DNA of 38,590 nt from Anaeromicrobium sp. (GCF_025210435.1 NZ_JAOART010000011.1:1-38590), one strand, 5' to 3'. Shown: positions 8,790 to 17,888, numbered from the stretch's first letter. Program-made: numbers and translations. The notes: generated by a model not told the origin, from the letters alone.

Positions 8790-9581
8790 TTAAAATTCAC
8801 CTATCTTCAATTCTACTTTTTTTATTATTTCTTCTGCACATAAAATTCCTGATTCATCCGTAAACTCTATTGTATCTATTTTATCATAAGTCTTATATAT
8901 TTCTCCATGGGTTGGAGCTATTGAGTAATTTGCCATATTAAGTATGGGCATATCAAGTAGAGAATCTCCCGATGCAAATACGGTATTTTTCTTTTCCATA
9001 TTTTTTATATATTCAATGGGACTCCATTTGTTTATACAATTAGGGACAAAATATAATTTCCTTCCTTGAAGGGACATGTTCCAATTCATTTTATCTAGCC
9101 ATTTATTAAATATATCTAATGTTTCTTTATGGACATTTTCCTCATCTACTATATTGTATAAAAATAAATTATCAGCATCATAGCCCCTAAGGACCCAATG
9201 ACCTTTTACCTTGTCAAACTCATTTCTAATTTCATCTATGGGAGCACATTCCTTTAATTTACTTTGGATAATACTTCTCCACTCTTCATCTACTTTTCCA
9301 TCTATTAATATATTTCCCCCATTACTTACCACTGCATATTTAGGAGAAATAACTTCATTTAACATGAATATTCTTTTATATTGCTTAATAGTTCTAGTGG
9401 TTACAGGTACAAATAATAATTTATCCTTTAATTTACTTAAATGATCAAAGGCCTTCTTAGTCATATAAGAAATTTCCTTTTCATCCATTCTCTCCACTAA
9501 AACTATTTCTTCCCTACATATATTTTCTATAAATTTTTTAGAATATATTAGTGTTCTATCTAAATCACTGGCAAAAATCAT
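8790..9581 (-). CDS. HAD-superfamily phosphatase (Cof-like) of the Ter operon
   Basis: A 263-residue HAD hydrolase. Motif I is DLDRT (residues 6-10, nucleophile D6, acid D8), motif II lies in VVSNGGN (84-90), and motif IV is GDSLLD (205-210). A cap domain lies between about 90 and 190, as in the Cof/type IIB subclass. The start overlaps the stop of the preceding fused phosphoribosyltransferase gene by 4 bases, so translation is probably coupled. In Ter-linked biosynthetic clusters a HAD phosphatase accompanies the PRTase, StiP and CitE-like proteins and is proposed to dephosphorylate a nucleotide-like intermediate. The substrate is not known. Confidence 0.9.
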   Translation of the reverse strand: MIFASDLDRTLIYSKKFIENICREEIVLVERMDEKEISYMTKKAFDHLSKLKDKLLFVPVTTRTIKQYKRIFMLNEVISPKYAVVSNGGNILIDGKVDEEWRSIIQSKLKECAPIDEIRNEFDKVKGHWVLRGYDADNLFLYNIVDEENVHKETLDIFNKWLDKMNWNMSLQGRKLYFVPNCINKWSPIEYIKNMEKKNTVFASGDSLLDMPILNMANYSIAPTHGEIYKTYDKIDTIEFTDESGILCAEEIIKKVELKIGEF

Positions 9582-12052
9582 GACTCTTTCCCCTTTAAAT
9601 TTTTAATAATTCCACAACATAAGTAGGACATATTTTCATATATTTCTACAGGAACATTTTTTTCCTTTGCTAAAATTAAAATATGTTCTAAATTAGGAGA
9701 CTTTTCCCTTATGAGAATCTTCCAAGGAACTCGTCTTAATAATACCCTAGTAGTCTCACCTATTCCAGGCTTTATTAAATTAATGTCATCCACATTAAAT
9801 TCAAGGGCCATGTCCTTAACGGCCCTCAGTCCACTCCAATCAGGACTACTTATTTCTTCCTTTAGCCCTTCTTTTATTTCATTAGAAACCTCAGGAAATT
9901 CCTTTTCTATACTATTTATATAAAAGTTAGAAAGATCTTTCTCCTTTAGTTCTTCATAATATTTTCCTCCATGAAAATCATGAGGCCCCACCAAATCCTT
10001 CCTATGGACAGTCCTACTTACAAGACCCGATACGGTAGAATTTAGACAAGCACTAGGTATTAAGAAGTCTTCCCTTGTTCCACAAAGGGATACACAATAG
10101 GCTGGGTCTGCTAATACGGCTAAATCATCATCTAATACATAACCATATTTCTTTTCAAAGTCTATTTTAGCTTCCTTAAGGACCTTTGTTATGGCTCCCT
10201 TTCCTGTCCATCCGTCTATGAACTGAATATGGCCTTTAGGATGTTTCTCTATTATGTACCTAATGGCATTTTCATCAATGCCCTTACCCCTTATGATAGA
10301 CACACTATAGTGGGGAATGTGTAGATTATACTTATCTTTCATATATGTTCTTATTAGTACTCCTATGGGAGTTCCAGCCCTGGCTAAGGATACTAATACT
10401 AGGTTTTTACCACATTTGTTTAATATTTTTTCACTGACTATGCCTACAGCAGCCGCTACCTTTTTACTATAGGAATTTAAACTTTTGTAAAATAGGTCTA
10501 TATATTCCTCTGAGGGTTCATATTCTACAGGTAACATTTCTGAATAGTGTACTCCACTTTGAATGAGTTTTTCCCTTTCACTAGTCTCCTGTTCCTTTAC
10601 TAAATCATTTATATTCTTTAATAAAAAGGTCACATCCTCATCCTTATAACTGCCTAGTTTATCTGTTTTCACAGTTCTTTTTCCCATGCATATTACTATA
10701 TTTATTTTAGGTATGGGTAATGTTTTTAAGAAGGATTTTAACTCATCTAATCTTTCTTCTGATATGTTTCTCTCTAGGAATAAAAACATATCATCATATT
10801 GATTTTCATGTAAATTGTATATATAGTTTTCCACAGAATTATTATTAAGACTTTTATGGGGATACTTACTTTTTATGGCATAGGATCTTTCATCATTTAC
10901 ATATATGGGACTTCTAGTGGTAGAATGATATTTTATACCCTCTCCCATATACGTACTAATCCTCATGGGTACATACATGAACTCTTCCGTTCCTAGGACT
11001 AATGTGTCTTTACCAATTCTCTTTTTTCCTAGAAGTTTACCTATTTCCTTAAATTTATCCAAAGTAGCAAACTCATCCCTTGTACTTATGCCAAATCTTC
11101 CACACTCACCAATATAAGGAATATAATTTATTAGTTCTCCATTAGTGGAAGGATAATACACAGGTGTGAAATAACTTTCTTCAAATAGGTTTATAACTTC
11201 TATTTCACTATCTTTCTCATTTTCATATTCATATACCCTATCATTTATTTCACCCTTTTGTTCCACATTCATGGCTCCACTTATTAGGGATACTACATTT
11301 ATTTTTATATTTAAATTCTTTTCAAATTCCTCATATAATAATTTATCTTCTCTATTTCTCCAATCTAAAATAGTTAAAACAGTATACTCTTTTCTTTTAT
11401 ACTTACTATTTATATCCTTTATTATATTTAATGCAGTTTTTCCCGTAGTTATTTCATCATCTATCAATACTATTTTCTTTTCATTATTAAGAAAATCCCC
11501 ATCTATGGAATAAAACCTGTGACTAGTAGCATGGGAATGTTCCTCTTCAAAGTTTATAAGGGACTCTTTTTTATGAAGAATCTCCCTTGTAGTATGGATA
11601 TAGGTATGTTCTCCCTTAAAGGAGCTAAATACTCCATGACCTAGTCCTGTGGCCGTCTCAGCAAAACCTATAAATATGGTAGGATCCTTTAAGTCTATCC
11701 GATTATTAATCTGCTTTTCATATGTTTCATCCATATGTTCATGATAATTTATACAATCACATATTTTTTCTATCATTCCATCATGTTTTTTATATATTTT
11801 ATCCATGTAACTATGGGCTAGAACACTTGAAGTTAATATTCCTAATTTAGGGTTAAGGGGTATATGCTTACCTAGTAATTTACTTACAAATAAAAAACTT
11901 CTCTTTTTATTCTTCCTAGCAGCCATATTCATAACCTTCTTAAGATCTAAGCCATAGGGATTTTCATCTATTTTAATATTAACCTTTAATTTATCTTGTA
12001 TTTCATATTTATAATTTTCTTTTAAGGAAACTTTCATAATCTTCTTCTCCAT
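9578..12052 (-). CDS. fused phosphoribosyltransferase - TRSP - StiP protein
   Basis: About 824 residues. The N-terminal half is a PRTase_2 domain with the PRPP loop VLIDDEITTGKT (about 195-206), followed by the TRSP domain with STTRSP (377-382). The C-terminal half is a StiP-type domain: SLARAGTPIGVL (about 555-566), FIDGWTGKGAI (611-621, a second PRPP-loop-like motif), LADPAYCVSLCGTREDFLIPS and HDFHGGKYY. In many genomes these are two separate neighbouring genes, so this is a fusion. Known: such proteins form the biosynthetic arm of Ter-type stress loci, thought to make a nucleoside-like metabolite; no product has been shown here. I chose the ATG at 12052, preceded by GGAG at 7 bases; ATGs at 12064 and 12037 are alternatives. 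The start lies inside the end of the CitE-like gene, so the two are coupled. Confidence 0.88.
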   Translation of the reverse strand: MEKKIMKVSLKENYKYEIQDKLKVNIKIDENPYGLDLKKVMNMAARKNKKRSFLFVSKLLGKHIPLNPKLGILTSSVLAHSYMDKIYKKHDGMIEKICDCINYHEHMDETYEKQINNRIDLKDPTIFIGFAETATGLGHGVFSSFKGEHTYIHTTREILHKKESLINFEEEHSHATSHRFYSIDGDFLNNEKKIVLIDDEITTGKTALNIIKDINSKYKRKEYTVLTILDWRNREDKLLYEEFEKNLNIKINVVSLISGAMNVEQKGEINDRVYEYENEKDSEIEVINLFEESYFTPVYYPSTNGELINYIPYIGECGRFGISTRDEFATLDKFKEIGKLLGKKRIGKDTLVLGTEEFMYVPMRISTYMGEGIKYHSTTRSPIYVNDERSYAIKSKYPHKSLNNNSVENYIYNLHENQYDDMFLFLERNISEERLDELKSFLKTLPIPKINIVICMGKRTVKTDKLGSYKDEDVTFLLKNINDLVKEQETSEREKLIQSGVHYSEMLPVEYEPSEEYIDLFYKSLNSYSKKVAAAVGIVSEKILNKCGKNLVLVSLARAGTPIGVLIRTYMKDKYNLHIPHYSVSIIRGKGIDENAIRYIIEKHPKGHIQFIDGWTGKGAITKVLKEAKIDFEKKYGYVLDDDLAVLADPAYCVSLCGTREDFLIPSACLNSTVSGLVSRTVHRKDLVGPHDFHGGKYYEELKEKDLSNFYINSIEKEFPEVSNEIKEGLKEEISSPDWSGLRAVKDMALEFNVDDINLIKPGIGETTRVLLRRVPWKILIREKSPNLEHILILAKEKNVPVEIYENMSYLCCGIIKNLKGKES

Positions 12053-13112
12053 TAAACACTCCATATATATTTGACTTTTTTATAACTTTATTTGCCCAAT
12101 TTAAATGGGGCTTAATTTCATTCATCTTATTCCCAAATTCACTCTTTAATACACCTGTAGTACCATTATTATTTTTTATAATATTTAAAGCATCTAAATA
12201 TTCTTCCTTCTTAACTATCAAGGTACTTTGTACAGGCATAATATGGGATGGATGGATAACAGTCTTTCCCATAAAACCATTTATTTTATCCATGTAAGCC
12301 TCATTAATAAGACCCCTTATGAATTTAGAATCCTTCCTATTTTTCATAGAAGAAAAGTATTCCCAAACGGGCCCTGAAATCACATAGTTTTCTTCTTCCC
12401 TAATAAAATAATTTAATATATCTAATAAACAATCACTTATTATGTTCACATCATATATGGACTTATCATATGGCCTTCTGATTCCAAAACTACTACAAAA
12501 ATCTGTAGCTCCTACCCTTATATTTAATACCCTTTTTCTATAATCCCCAAGTATGATCCTTACCTTTTCTAATTCATCATATCTACTATCTTTATATAAT
12601 ATTTCCTTTGTCTCTAATATGGGCATTCCATATAATTCCTTATATTTAAAACTCTCTATAATATTAAAGAATTCATATCCATTATGGGAAGAGAACTTAG
12701 GAAAAACAAAACCTGTTATTAAATTTATATTTTCACCTAACAATTCTATTATATGTTTTAAATGCTTCGGATTCCTTACCCTTATAAATAAAAGGGGAAT
12801 ACTTTCATAATCTATTATTCCTTCTTTTAACTTATCATTTATATTCCTCAAGTGCATAAGAAGATTTTCCTGGGCCCTTTTAACCACATTATCTCCAATG
12901 GCATCTTCTAAACATATTACCATGGATACTAGCCCTTCTATCTTTCTATTTATAATATAATTAGAAATATTTCCATTCACTGCTGGTACATACAAGGTTG
13001 CACCTAATCCATAGGACAAGATATCTAATGAATCATCCCTACTAAAATCTTTAGGTAACAAATAAAACATTTTCTCTTCTTCATCTTCTCTCAAATAATC
13101 AAAATACCTCAT
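12009..13112 (-). CDS. CitE-like (HpcH/HpaI) C-C lyase of the Ter operon
   Basis: About 367 residues, first gene of the seven-gene Ter operon. HpcH/HpaI/CitE family marks are in order: VICLEDAIGD (catalytic/metal acid), LFIRVRNP, FVFPKFSS, MPILETKEIL, RVGATDFCSSFGIRRP and GKTVIHPSHIMPVQ. The family cleaves or forms C-C bonds in oxo-acid thioesters or sugar-acid-like compounds using a divalent metal. Here it probably acts with the PRTase/StiP and HAD proteins on an unknown metabolite. The start is placed at ATG 13112 because AGGGGGG lies 6 bases upstream. A longer reading frame to 13187 would run into repeat copy E and has no better site. Confidence 0.88.
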   Translation of the reverse strand: MRYFDYLREDEEEKMFYLLPKDFSRDDSLDILSYGLGATLYVPAVNGNISNYIINRKIEGLVSMVICLEDAIGDNVVKRAQENLLMHLRNINDKLKEGIIDYESIPLLFIRVRNPKHLKHIIELLGENINLITGFVFPKFSSHNGYEFFNIIESFKYKELYGMPILETKEILYKDSRYDELEKVRIILGDYRKRVLNIRVGATDFCSSFGIRRPYDKSIYDVNIISDCLLDILNYFIREEENYVISGPVWEYFSSMKNRKDSKFIRGLINEAYMDKINGFMGKTVIHPSHIMPVQSTLIVKKEEYLDALNIIKNNNGTTGVLKSEFGNKMNEIKPHLNWANKVIKKSNIYGVFNGEEDYESFLKRKL

Positions 13113-13162
13113 AAGCACCCCCCTAGGGTTTTTCTTTTTATCTTTATTACATAAAGTTATCA

Positions 13163-13388
13163 ATTCAAATCTTTCCCCATACAACAACTTGCCTACGAAG
13201 GAAAATATATTAAAATTTTTTGGAATCGTGGAACGTCACAACATCATATGAATAGTAAACATGACACGTGAACCTATATTTAATATTCACATCTTAGCAT
13301 GTGACAGGTGACTTCGATGGAAAAAAATTTTAATATATTTTCCTGAAGTAGGCCTACATAAGTTTGCTTTAAATCTAACAAATCTATA
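13163..13388 (+). repeat. dispersed hairpin repeat, copy E (divergent, covarying)
   Basis: Same architecture as the other copies but many substitutions, often paired: GCCTAC/GTAGGC instead of GCCTAT/ATAGGC, ATTAAAATTTTTT/AAAAAATTTTAAT instead of ATTGAAAATCTTT/AAAGATTTTCAAT, and ATCG/CGAT instead of ACCC/GGGT. It lies about 50 bases upstream of the Ter operon start and shares its right TATA with copy F. Confidence 0.85.
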
Positions 13389-13617
13389 TAGATTTATGAA
13401 CACTAAGCTTTCTTTATACAGTAACTTGCCTATAAGGGAAACCATTGAAAATCTTTGGAACCCTGGAACGTCACAACATCCTATGCTACTCCAACATGAG
13501 TCATGAACCTATCTACGGAGATTCATACTTTCGCTTGTGACAAGGACTTGGGTGGAAAAGATTTTCAATATATTTTCCTGAAATAGGCCCACATAACCCT
13601 GCTTTGCCAAATCTATA
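13387..13617 (+). repeat. dispersed hairpin repeat, copy F (tandem with E)
   Basis: Begins TATAGATTT, ends AAATCTATA. The left arm of the long stem is shortened (GGGAAACCATTG). Together with E it fills the 0.6 kb between the three-gene terD operon and the CitE-like gene, leaving little other sequence for a promoter. Confidence 0.88.
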
Positions 13618-13673
13618 TATATATATAAATTAAAACCTAATTTTATTCAACAAAAACTTTATATAGGGAATTT

Positions 13674-13704
13674 AAAAAAGGCTGCATTATAACAGCCTTT
13701 TTTT
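13674..13704 (-). terminator. terminator of the three-gene terD operon
   Basis: AAAAAGGCTG - CATTATAA - CAGCCTTTTTTT: an 8-10 bp stem with T runs on both strands, just after the stop of the last terD gene. Confidence 0.92.
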
Positions 13705-13716
13705 AAGCCCCATTTA

Positions 13717-14298
13717 TTAATCTACTTGTAGGCCATAATTTTTACATAATGCATATAGGCCACCTTCAAATCCACTTCCTACAGCTTTAAACTTCCACTC
13801 TCCATTATATCTATAAAGTTCACATACTACTAAAGCCGTCTCCACAGAGAATTCTTCTCCTAGATTATATCTCAATATTTCATTTCCCGTATCTTCATTT
13901 ACTACCCTTACATAGGCATTAGAAACTTGACCAAAATTTTGTCTTCTCACAGGTGCATCATGGATAGTTACTGTAATACCTATTGTGTGAACATGGTCTG
14001 GAACCTTTTTAAAATTAACCTTTATTTCCTCATCGTCTCCATCACCTTCACCAGTTCTATTATCTCCCGTATGGATTACAGAACCATTTCCACCTTCAAG
14101 ATTATTATAAAATACAAAATCCTTATCGTTTATTACCTTTCCATTTTCTCCTGCCAAGAAAGCTGACGCATCTAAGTCAAAATCATATCCACCAGAATAT
14201 TTATTAGTATCCCATCCAAGTCCTATTATTACCCTTTCAAGACCTGGTTCTTGTTTAGTTAAATCTATCCTTTGTCCCTTACTTAAATTAATAGACAT
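13717..14298 (-). CDS. terD: TerD family protein (paralogue 1)
   Basis: A 193-residue TerD protein; start at ATG 14298 behind GGTGGAG (an in-frame GTG 9 bases earlier is part of that site). Canonical marks: [31 protein letters not shown] (calcium-binding acidic loop) and [20 protein letters not shown]. Known: TerD proteins bind calcium and associate in a membrane-linked stress complex giving tellurite, phage and envelope-stress resistance in other bacteria. Last gene of a three-gene operon, 22 bases after paralogue 2 and followed by a terminator. Confidence 0.93.
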   Translation of the reverse strand: MSINLSKGQRIDLTKQEPGLERVIIGLGWDTNKYSGGYDFDLDASAFLAGENGKVINDKDFVFYNNLEGGNGSVIHTGDNRTGEGDGDDEEIKVNFKKVPDHVHTIGITVTIHDAPVRRQNFGQVSNAYVRVVNEDTGNEILRYNLGEEFSVETALVVCELYRYNGEWKFKAVGSGFEGGLYALCKNYGLQVD

Positions 14299-14320
14299 AA
14301 TCTCCACCCTTTCAATAATA

Positions 14321-14923
14321 TTATTTGTATCTATTCATAATTTGGCTTAAAGAAGAATCCATAGTTCCTTCTCCAATGGCAGCAAACTTCCAATCCTTAC
14401 CACTTCTATATATTTCTCCTACCATTAAAGAAGTTTTACCAGCATAATTATCCGTTAAATTATAACGAAGAAGGTCTTTTCCTGTTTTGTTATCTTCTAT
14501 TCTAATAAAAGCATTTTGAACTAATCCAAAATCTTGCTTTCTTTTTATACAATCATATATGTTTACTACAAATACTAATTTCTTTATTCTCTCAGGAATT
14601 TTCTCAATTTCCACAAATATTTGCTCATCATCTCCGTGGCCTCCACCTGTAAGGTTATCACCCGTATGACGTATTGCTCCACATTTACTCTTTAAATTAT
14701 TAAAATAAATCAAATCATCTTGATATCTAAATCTATCATTTTCTTCTAACATGATTACAGAAGCATCACAATCAATCTCTGCTCCTCCACCACCAAATAA
14801 GGCCGATAAAAATCCTCCACTTTTCTTAACCGGGTCCCAACCTAATCCTACAAGCAATCTAGATAACCCTTCATTAGACTTAGTTAAATCAATCCTCTGA
14901 CCCTTTTGCAAATTAATAGCCAT
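14321..14923 (-). CDS. TerD family protein with glycine-rich insert (paralogue 2)
   Basis: A 200-residue TerD-family protein of the subtype with a Gly/Phe insert ([11 protein letters not shown]) before [10 protein letters not shown], and GHGDDEQI in place of GDGDDE. It ends with [20 protein letters not shown]. Start at ATG 14923, behind GGGAGTGAG. The closest relative in the window is the gene at 16870-17478, so two TerD subtypes coexist. Middle gene of the operon. The changed acidic loop may alter calcium binding, which is inference. Confidence 0.92.
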   Translation of the reverse strand: MAINLQKGQRIDLTKSNEGLSRLLVGLGWDPVKKSGGFLSALFGGGGAEIDCDASVIMLEENDRFRYQDDLIYFNNLKSKCGAIRHTGDNLTGGGHGDDEQIFVEIEKIPERIKKLVFVVNIYDCIKRKQDFGLVQNAFIRIEDNKTGKDLLRYNLTDNYAGKTSLMVGEIYRSGKDWKFAAIGEGTMDSSLSQIMNRYK

Positions 14924-14957
14924 AACTCTCACTCCCTAAACCTTAATTCAAATATAT

Positions 14958-15539
14958 TTATCCTACATTAATTCCAAAATTAGCACAAAGTGCTCCTAAT
15001 CCACCTTGGAATCCACTTCCTATTGCATTAAATTTCCACTCTCCACCATGTCTATAGATCTCTCCTACCACAACAGCTGTTTCTATACTAAAATCTTCTC
15101 CTAAATCATATCTTATTAACTCTTCATTTGTTTCTCCATTTACTACCCTTATGTACGCATTAGATACTTGACCAAAATTTTGACCCCTTTCAGTGGCCTC
15201 ATGGATTGTAGCTGAAAAATCAATCTTCGTAATATTAGCAGGAACTTTACTTAAATCTATAGTTACCTGCTCATCATCTCCATCACCTTCACCAGTTCTG
15301 TTATCCCCTAAATGAACTACAGAGCCATTTCCACCTTTAAGATTATTATAAAATACAAAATCACTATCACTAGAAACCTTACCATCTTCCTGTAATAAAA
15401 AAGCTGCCGTATCTAAGTCAAAGTCATGACCACCATCATATTTATTCGTATCCCATCCAAGACCTACTAATACACGAGTAAGACCTGGGTTTGTTTTAGT
15501 TAAATCTACCTTTTGTCCCTTTTTTAAACTAACTGCCAT
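14958..15539 (-). CDS. terD: TerD family protein (paralogue 3)
   Basis: A 193-residue canonical Ter[63 protein letters not shown]. First gene of the three-gene operon. Start at ATG 15539, with AAGGAG 8 bases upstream; an ATG 6 bases earlier is too close to that site. It is very similar to paralogue 1, as expected from local duplication. The 250-base gap to the divergent transporter should carry both promoters; a TATAAT reads on the minus strand at 15640-15635, but I see no good -35 partner. Confidence 0.93.
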   Translation of the reverse strand: MAVSLKKGQKVDLTKTNPGLTRVLVGLGWDTNKYDGGHDFDLDTAAFLLQEDGKVSSDSDFVFYNNLKGGNGSVVHLGDNRTGEGDGDDEQVTIDLSKVPANITKIDFSATIHEATERGQNFGQVSNAYIRVVNGETNEELIRYDLGEDFSIETAVVVGEIYRHGGEWKFNAIGSGFQGGLGALCANFGINVG

Positions 15540-15723
15540 GTTCATCTCTCCTTTTAATCTATCTTCTTAAAATTCTTACTTTTCCATATTATTTAATCTT
15601 ATTCTACATTTTTTATCCAAATCCTTCAAGGTCTATTATAACTAAAAAAAGGCGATATTTAAATATTTTAGTGTATTTTTACATTTTTCGACCATTTCCT
15701 CACCTTTTTGCCATTTTTTTAAT

Positions 15724-15752
15724 TTGATTTATCTTCCCTTATTAACTATAAT
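15724..15752 (+). promoter_or_regulatory. promoter of the cation exchanger gene
   Basis: TTGATT (15724-15729), 17-base spacer, TATAAT (15747-15752). The TTG of the -35 box also opens a longer reading frame, which argues against that frame's use as the start. Confidence 0.75.
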
Positions 15753-15795
15753 ATTGTTTATAAGTATGTTTACAATTAAAAGGGAGGGAATTTTT

Positions 15796-16833
15796 ATGTT
15801 CCATTGGATAAACAATATTTGGATTGCCCTACTAATGTTAGGAGCAATGACCTGGGTAATTAACTTCGCATCAGATAAATTAGGAGATGCCCTACACATA
15901 CTAGGGGTAAAACTTAATATTCCTACGTCAGTAAGGGGTGCAACCTTCGATGCAGTTAGTTCTTCATTTCCAGAATTTTCAACAGCCATGGTTGCCGTGT
16001 TAGTTTACAAGGAGTTTGCTGATATTGGTATTCCTGCCATTGCCGGTTCAGGAATATTTAACGTATTACTTATTCCTATGCTTAGTATTATTGCATATAA
16101 AGGGAAAGATTTACTAAAGGCTGAAAAATCTGTAGTATATAGGGATATGTTCTTTTATTCTTTAAGTGTTATATCTCTTATGCTTATGGCTTATAGTGGT
16201 AAATTTACTACCTTATCAGGAATAATCCTTATGAGTATATATGTTTGCTACGTATTTGTATTATATATTCAAACTAAGAACTTCAGACGTTCTCAAAACG
16301 AAAGTGCTGCTGCCATTGAAGAAGATGAGGAAGAAGAAGAGGATATGAGTTATGGCCAAATATTTATTACGGTGGCTCTAGCAATCGCAGCCCTATGGGT
16401 AAGTTGTGATGCCATAGTCCAATCTGCCATAATTATTGCAGCCACATTTAATATTCCTACTATTATAGTATCTGTTATCATCCTAGCAGCATGTACATCC
16501 ATACCAGATACATTACTATCTGTAAAATCAGCTTCCATGGGAGATGCAGATGGAGCCGTATCAAATGCAGTTGGATCTAACATATTTGATATTTGTATTT
16601 GTTTAGGTTTCCCAATTTTAATATCAGGAAAGGACATTGTTGTTAGCTTTGGTAACAACCTGGTAATTTTCTCTTTCCTACTAATCTCCATGATTACAAC
16701 AGGAAGTTTACTTTTAAAGAAAAATGGAGTTTCTAAAAAGGATGGTTTCATAATGGCCAGTGTATATGGATTATTCTTAGTATACATTGTAGGAGTAGCC
16801 ACAGGATTAATTCCACTTAATATATTAGGATAA
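15796..16833 (+). CDS. CaCA-family sodium/calcium exchanger-type transporter
   Basis: A 345-residue polytopic membrane protein with the two inverted alpha-repeats of the CaCA superfamily: residues 41-95 (RGATFDAVSSSFPEFSTA ... GSGIFNV) and 220-272 (ACTSIPDTLLS ... AVGSNIFDICI). An acidic loop, EEDEEEEED, lies at about 175-183. About ten membrane segments. Family role: exchange of calcium or another cation for sodium or protons. Start at ATG 15796 with AGGGAGGG 7 bases upstream; the promoter sits where a longer TTG frame would begin. It is divergent from the terD operon and convergent with another terD-type gene. Because TerD proteins bind calcium, calcium handling coupled to the Ter system is a reasonable inference. 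No TerC gene is seen in the window. Confidence 0.88.
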   Translation: MFHWINNIWIALLMLGAMTWVINFASDKLGDALHILGVKLNIPTSVRGATFDAVSSSFPEFSTAMVAVLVYKEFADIGIPAIAGSGIFNVLLIPMLSIIAYKGKDLLKAEKSVVYRDMFFYSLSVISLMLMAYSGKFTTLSGIILMSIYVCYVFVLYIQTKNFRRSQNESAAAIEEDEEEEEDMSYGQIFITVALAIAALWVSCDAIVQSAIIIAATFNIPTIIVSVIILAACTSIPDTLLSVKSASMGDADGAVSNAVGSNIFDICICLGFPILISGKDIVVSFGNNLVIFSFLLISMITTGSLLLKKNGVSKKDGFIMASVYGLFLVYIVGVATGLIPLNILG

Positions 16834-16838
16834 AAATT

Positions 16839-16866
16839 AACCCACCGAATTGTTTGGTGGGTTTTA
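16839..16866. terminator. bidirectional terminator between exchanger and terD-type gene
   Basis: AACCCACC - GAATTGTTT - GGTGGGTT, with T-rich flanks on the + strand and a less regular one on the minus strand. It lies between two convergent stop codons. Confidence 0.85.
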
Positions 16867-16869
16867 TTA

Positions 16870-17478
16870 TTACATATATTTCTTTACTATACTACTTATG
16901 GAAGTATCCCTAGTTCCCTGGCCTATGGCTGCAAACTTCCACTGGCCTCCATGTCTATATAACTCTCCCACTATTAGGCTAGTTGCTCCTGAATAATCAT
17001 CTGTTAAGTTATACCTTAAAATCTCATTATTTCTATTAGCATCTACTGCCCTAATAAAGGCATTTTGAATCATACCAAAATCTTGCTTTCTCTTTTCGCA
17101 GGCATATATATTTACTACAAATACTAATTTACTTGTTTTAGGTGATACACTACTAAGTTCTACAAGTACTTGCTCATCGTCTCCATCTCCATCTCCAGTT
17201 AAATTATCTCCAGAGTGTATGACAGCACCACACTTACTTTTTAAATTGGCAAAATATACAATATCCTTTTTATCTCTTATTTTTCCATTTTCATCTAACA
17301 TAAGTACAGATGCATCACAGTCAATATTAGGTGCTGATCCACCACCAAATAGACCTCCCATTAAACCTTTTCCACCACTTTTTACAGGATCCCATCCTAG
17401 TCCTATCATCAATTTACTAAGTCCTGGATCATTTTTAGTTAAGTCCACTCTTTGACCTTTTTTTAAGCTAACTGCCAT
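16870..17478 (-). CDS. TerD family protein with glycine-rich insert (paralogue 4)
   Basis: A 202-residue TerD-family protein of the same subtype as paralogue 2: KSGGKGLMGGLFGGGSAPN insert, IDCDASVLML, then an intact [10 protein letters not shown] acidic loop and LIVGELYRHGGQWKFAAIGQG. Monocistronic, AGGGGAGAG before the ATG, with repeat copy G 59 bases upstream. The conserved KQDFGMIQNAFIRAVD block matches [16 protein letters not shown] of paralogue 2, supporting duplication and separation of one ancestral gene. Confidence 0.92.
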   Translation of the reverse strand: MAVSLKKGQRVDLTKNDPGLSKLMIGLGWDPVKSGGKGLMGGLFGGGSAPNIDCDASVLMLDENGKIRDKKDIVYFANLKSKCGAVIHSGDNLTGDGDGDDEQVLVELSSVSPKTSKLVFVVNIYACEKRKQDFGMIQNAFIRAVDANRNNEILRYNLTDDYSGATSLIVGELYRHGGQWKFAAIGQGTRDTSISSIVKKYM

Positions 17479-17536
17479 GTTATATCTCTCCCCTTTTTAA
17501 TAAATTAAGGTTATTTTAATACCATTCATTACTTAT

Positions 17537-17772
17537 AGATAGATTTCTTGGTTGTAAATTTATTTTATACAGTAACTTGCCTATAAGGGAAACGATTGAA
17601 AATCTTTGGAACCCTGGAACGTCACAACATCCTATGCTCCTTGAACATGACTCATGAACCTATATACGAAGATTCACACTTTCGCTTGTGACAAGGACTT
17701 GGGTGGAAAAGATTTTCAATAGTTTCCTGAAATAGGCACACATAAATCTGGTTTATAAATACGAAATCTATA
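17537..17772 (+). repeat. dispersed hairpin repeat, copy G (both stem arms shortened)
   Basis: Ends GATAGATTTC and GAAATCTATA. The long stem is shortened on both arms together: GGAAACGATTG pairs with CAATAGTTTCC, where other copies read GGAAAATATATTG/CAATATATTTTCC. Confidence 0.9.
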
Positions 17773-17888
17773 AGGCATATTCAAAAAATAAATTAGTCAT
17801 TTCACTGGTTAGTTTATTTCTTTCATATACCTAATTTTACATTATTTAAAATATACCTTCAACCATATGATTTTTCATATGCCTTATA
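17769..17888. repeat. second inverted-repeat family, short form, at the ftsH 3' end
   Basis: TATAAGGCATAT (17769-17780) and ATATGCCTTATA (17877-17888) are perfect 12-bp inverted repeats; the right one overlaps the ftsH stop codon. Inside, AAAAAATAAATTAG pairs imperfectly with TTAGTTTATTTCTTT. Its left half resembles the ends of element 5619-5776. It may also serve as the ftsH terminator. Confidence 0.6.

Noticed and set aside
12009-13187. Longer CitE-like frame starting at 13187
   Set aside because: The extra 25 codons run into repeat copy E, while ATG 13112 has a strong AGGGGGG site.
15724-15795. TTG start for the cation exchanger at 15724
   Set aside because: This TTG is the -35 box of a TTGATT-17-TATAAT promoter; ATG 15796 has AGGGAGGG before it.
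15546-15795. Possible yybP-ykoY manganese riboswitch near the Ter genes
   Set aside because: The region was read on both strands for the conserved loops; none is present and the sequence is plain AT-rich.
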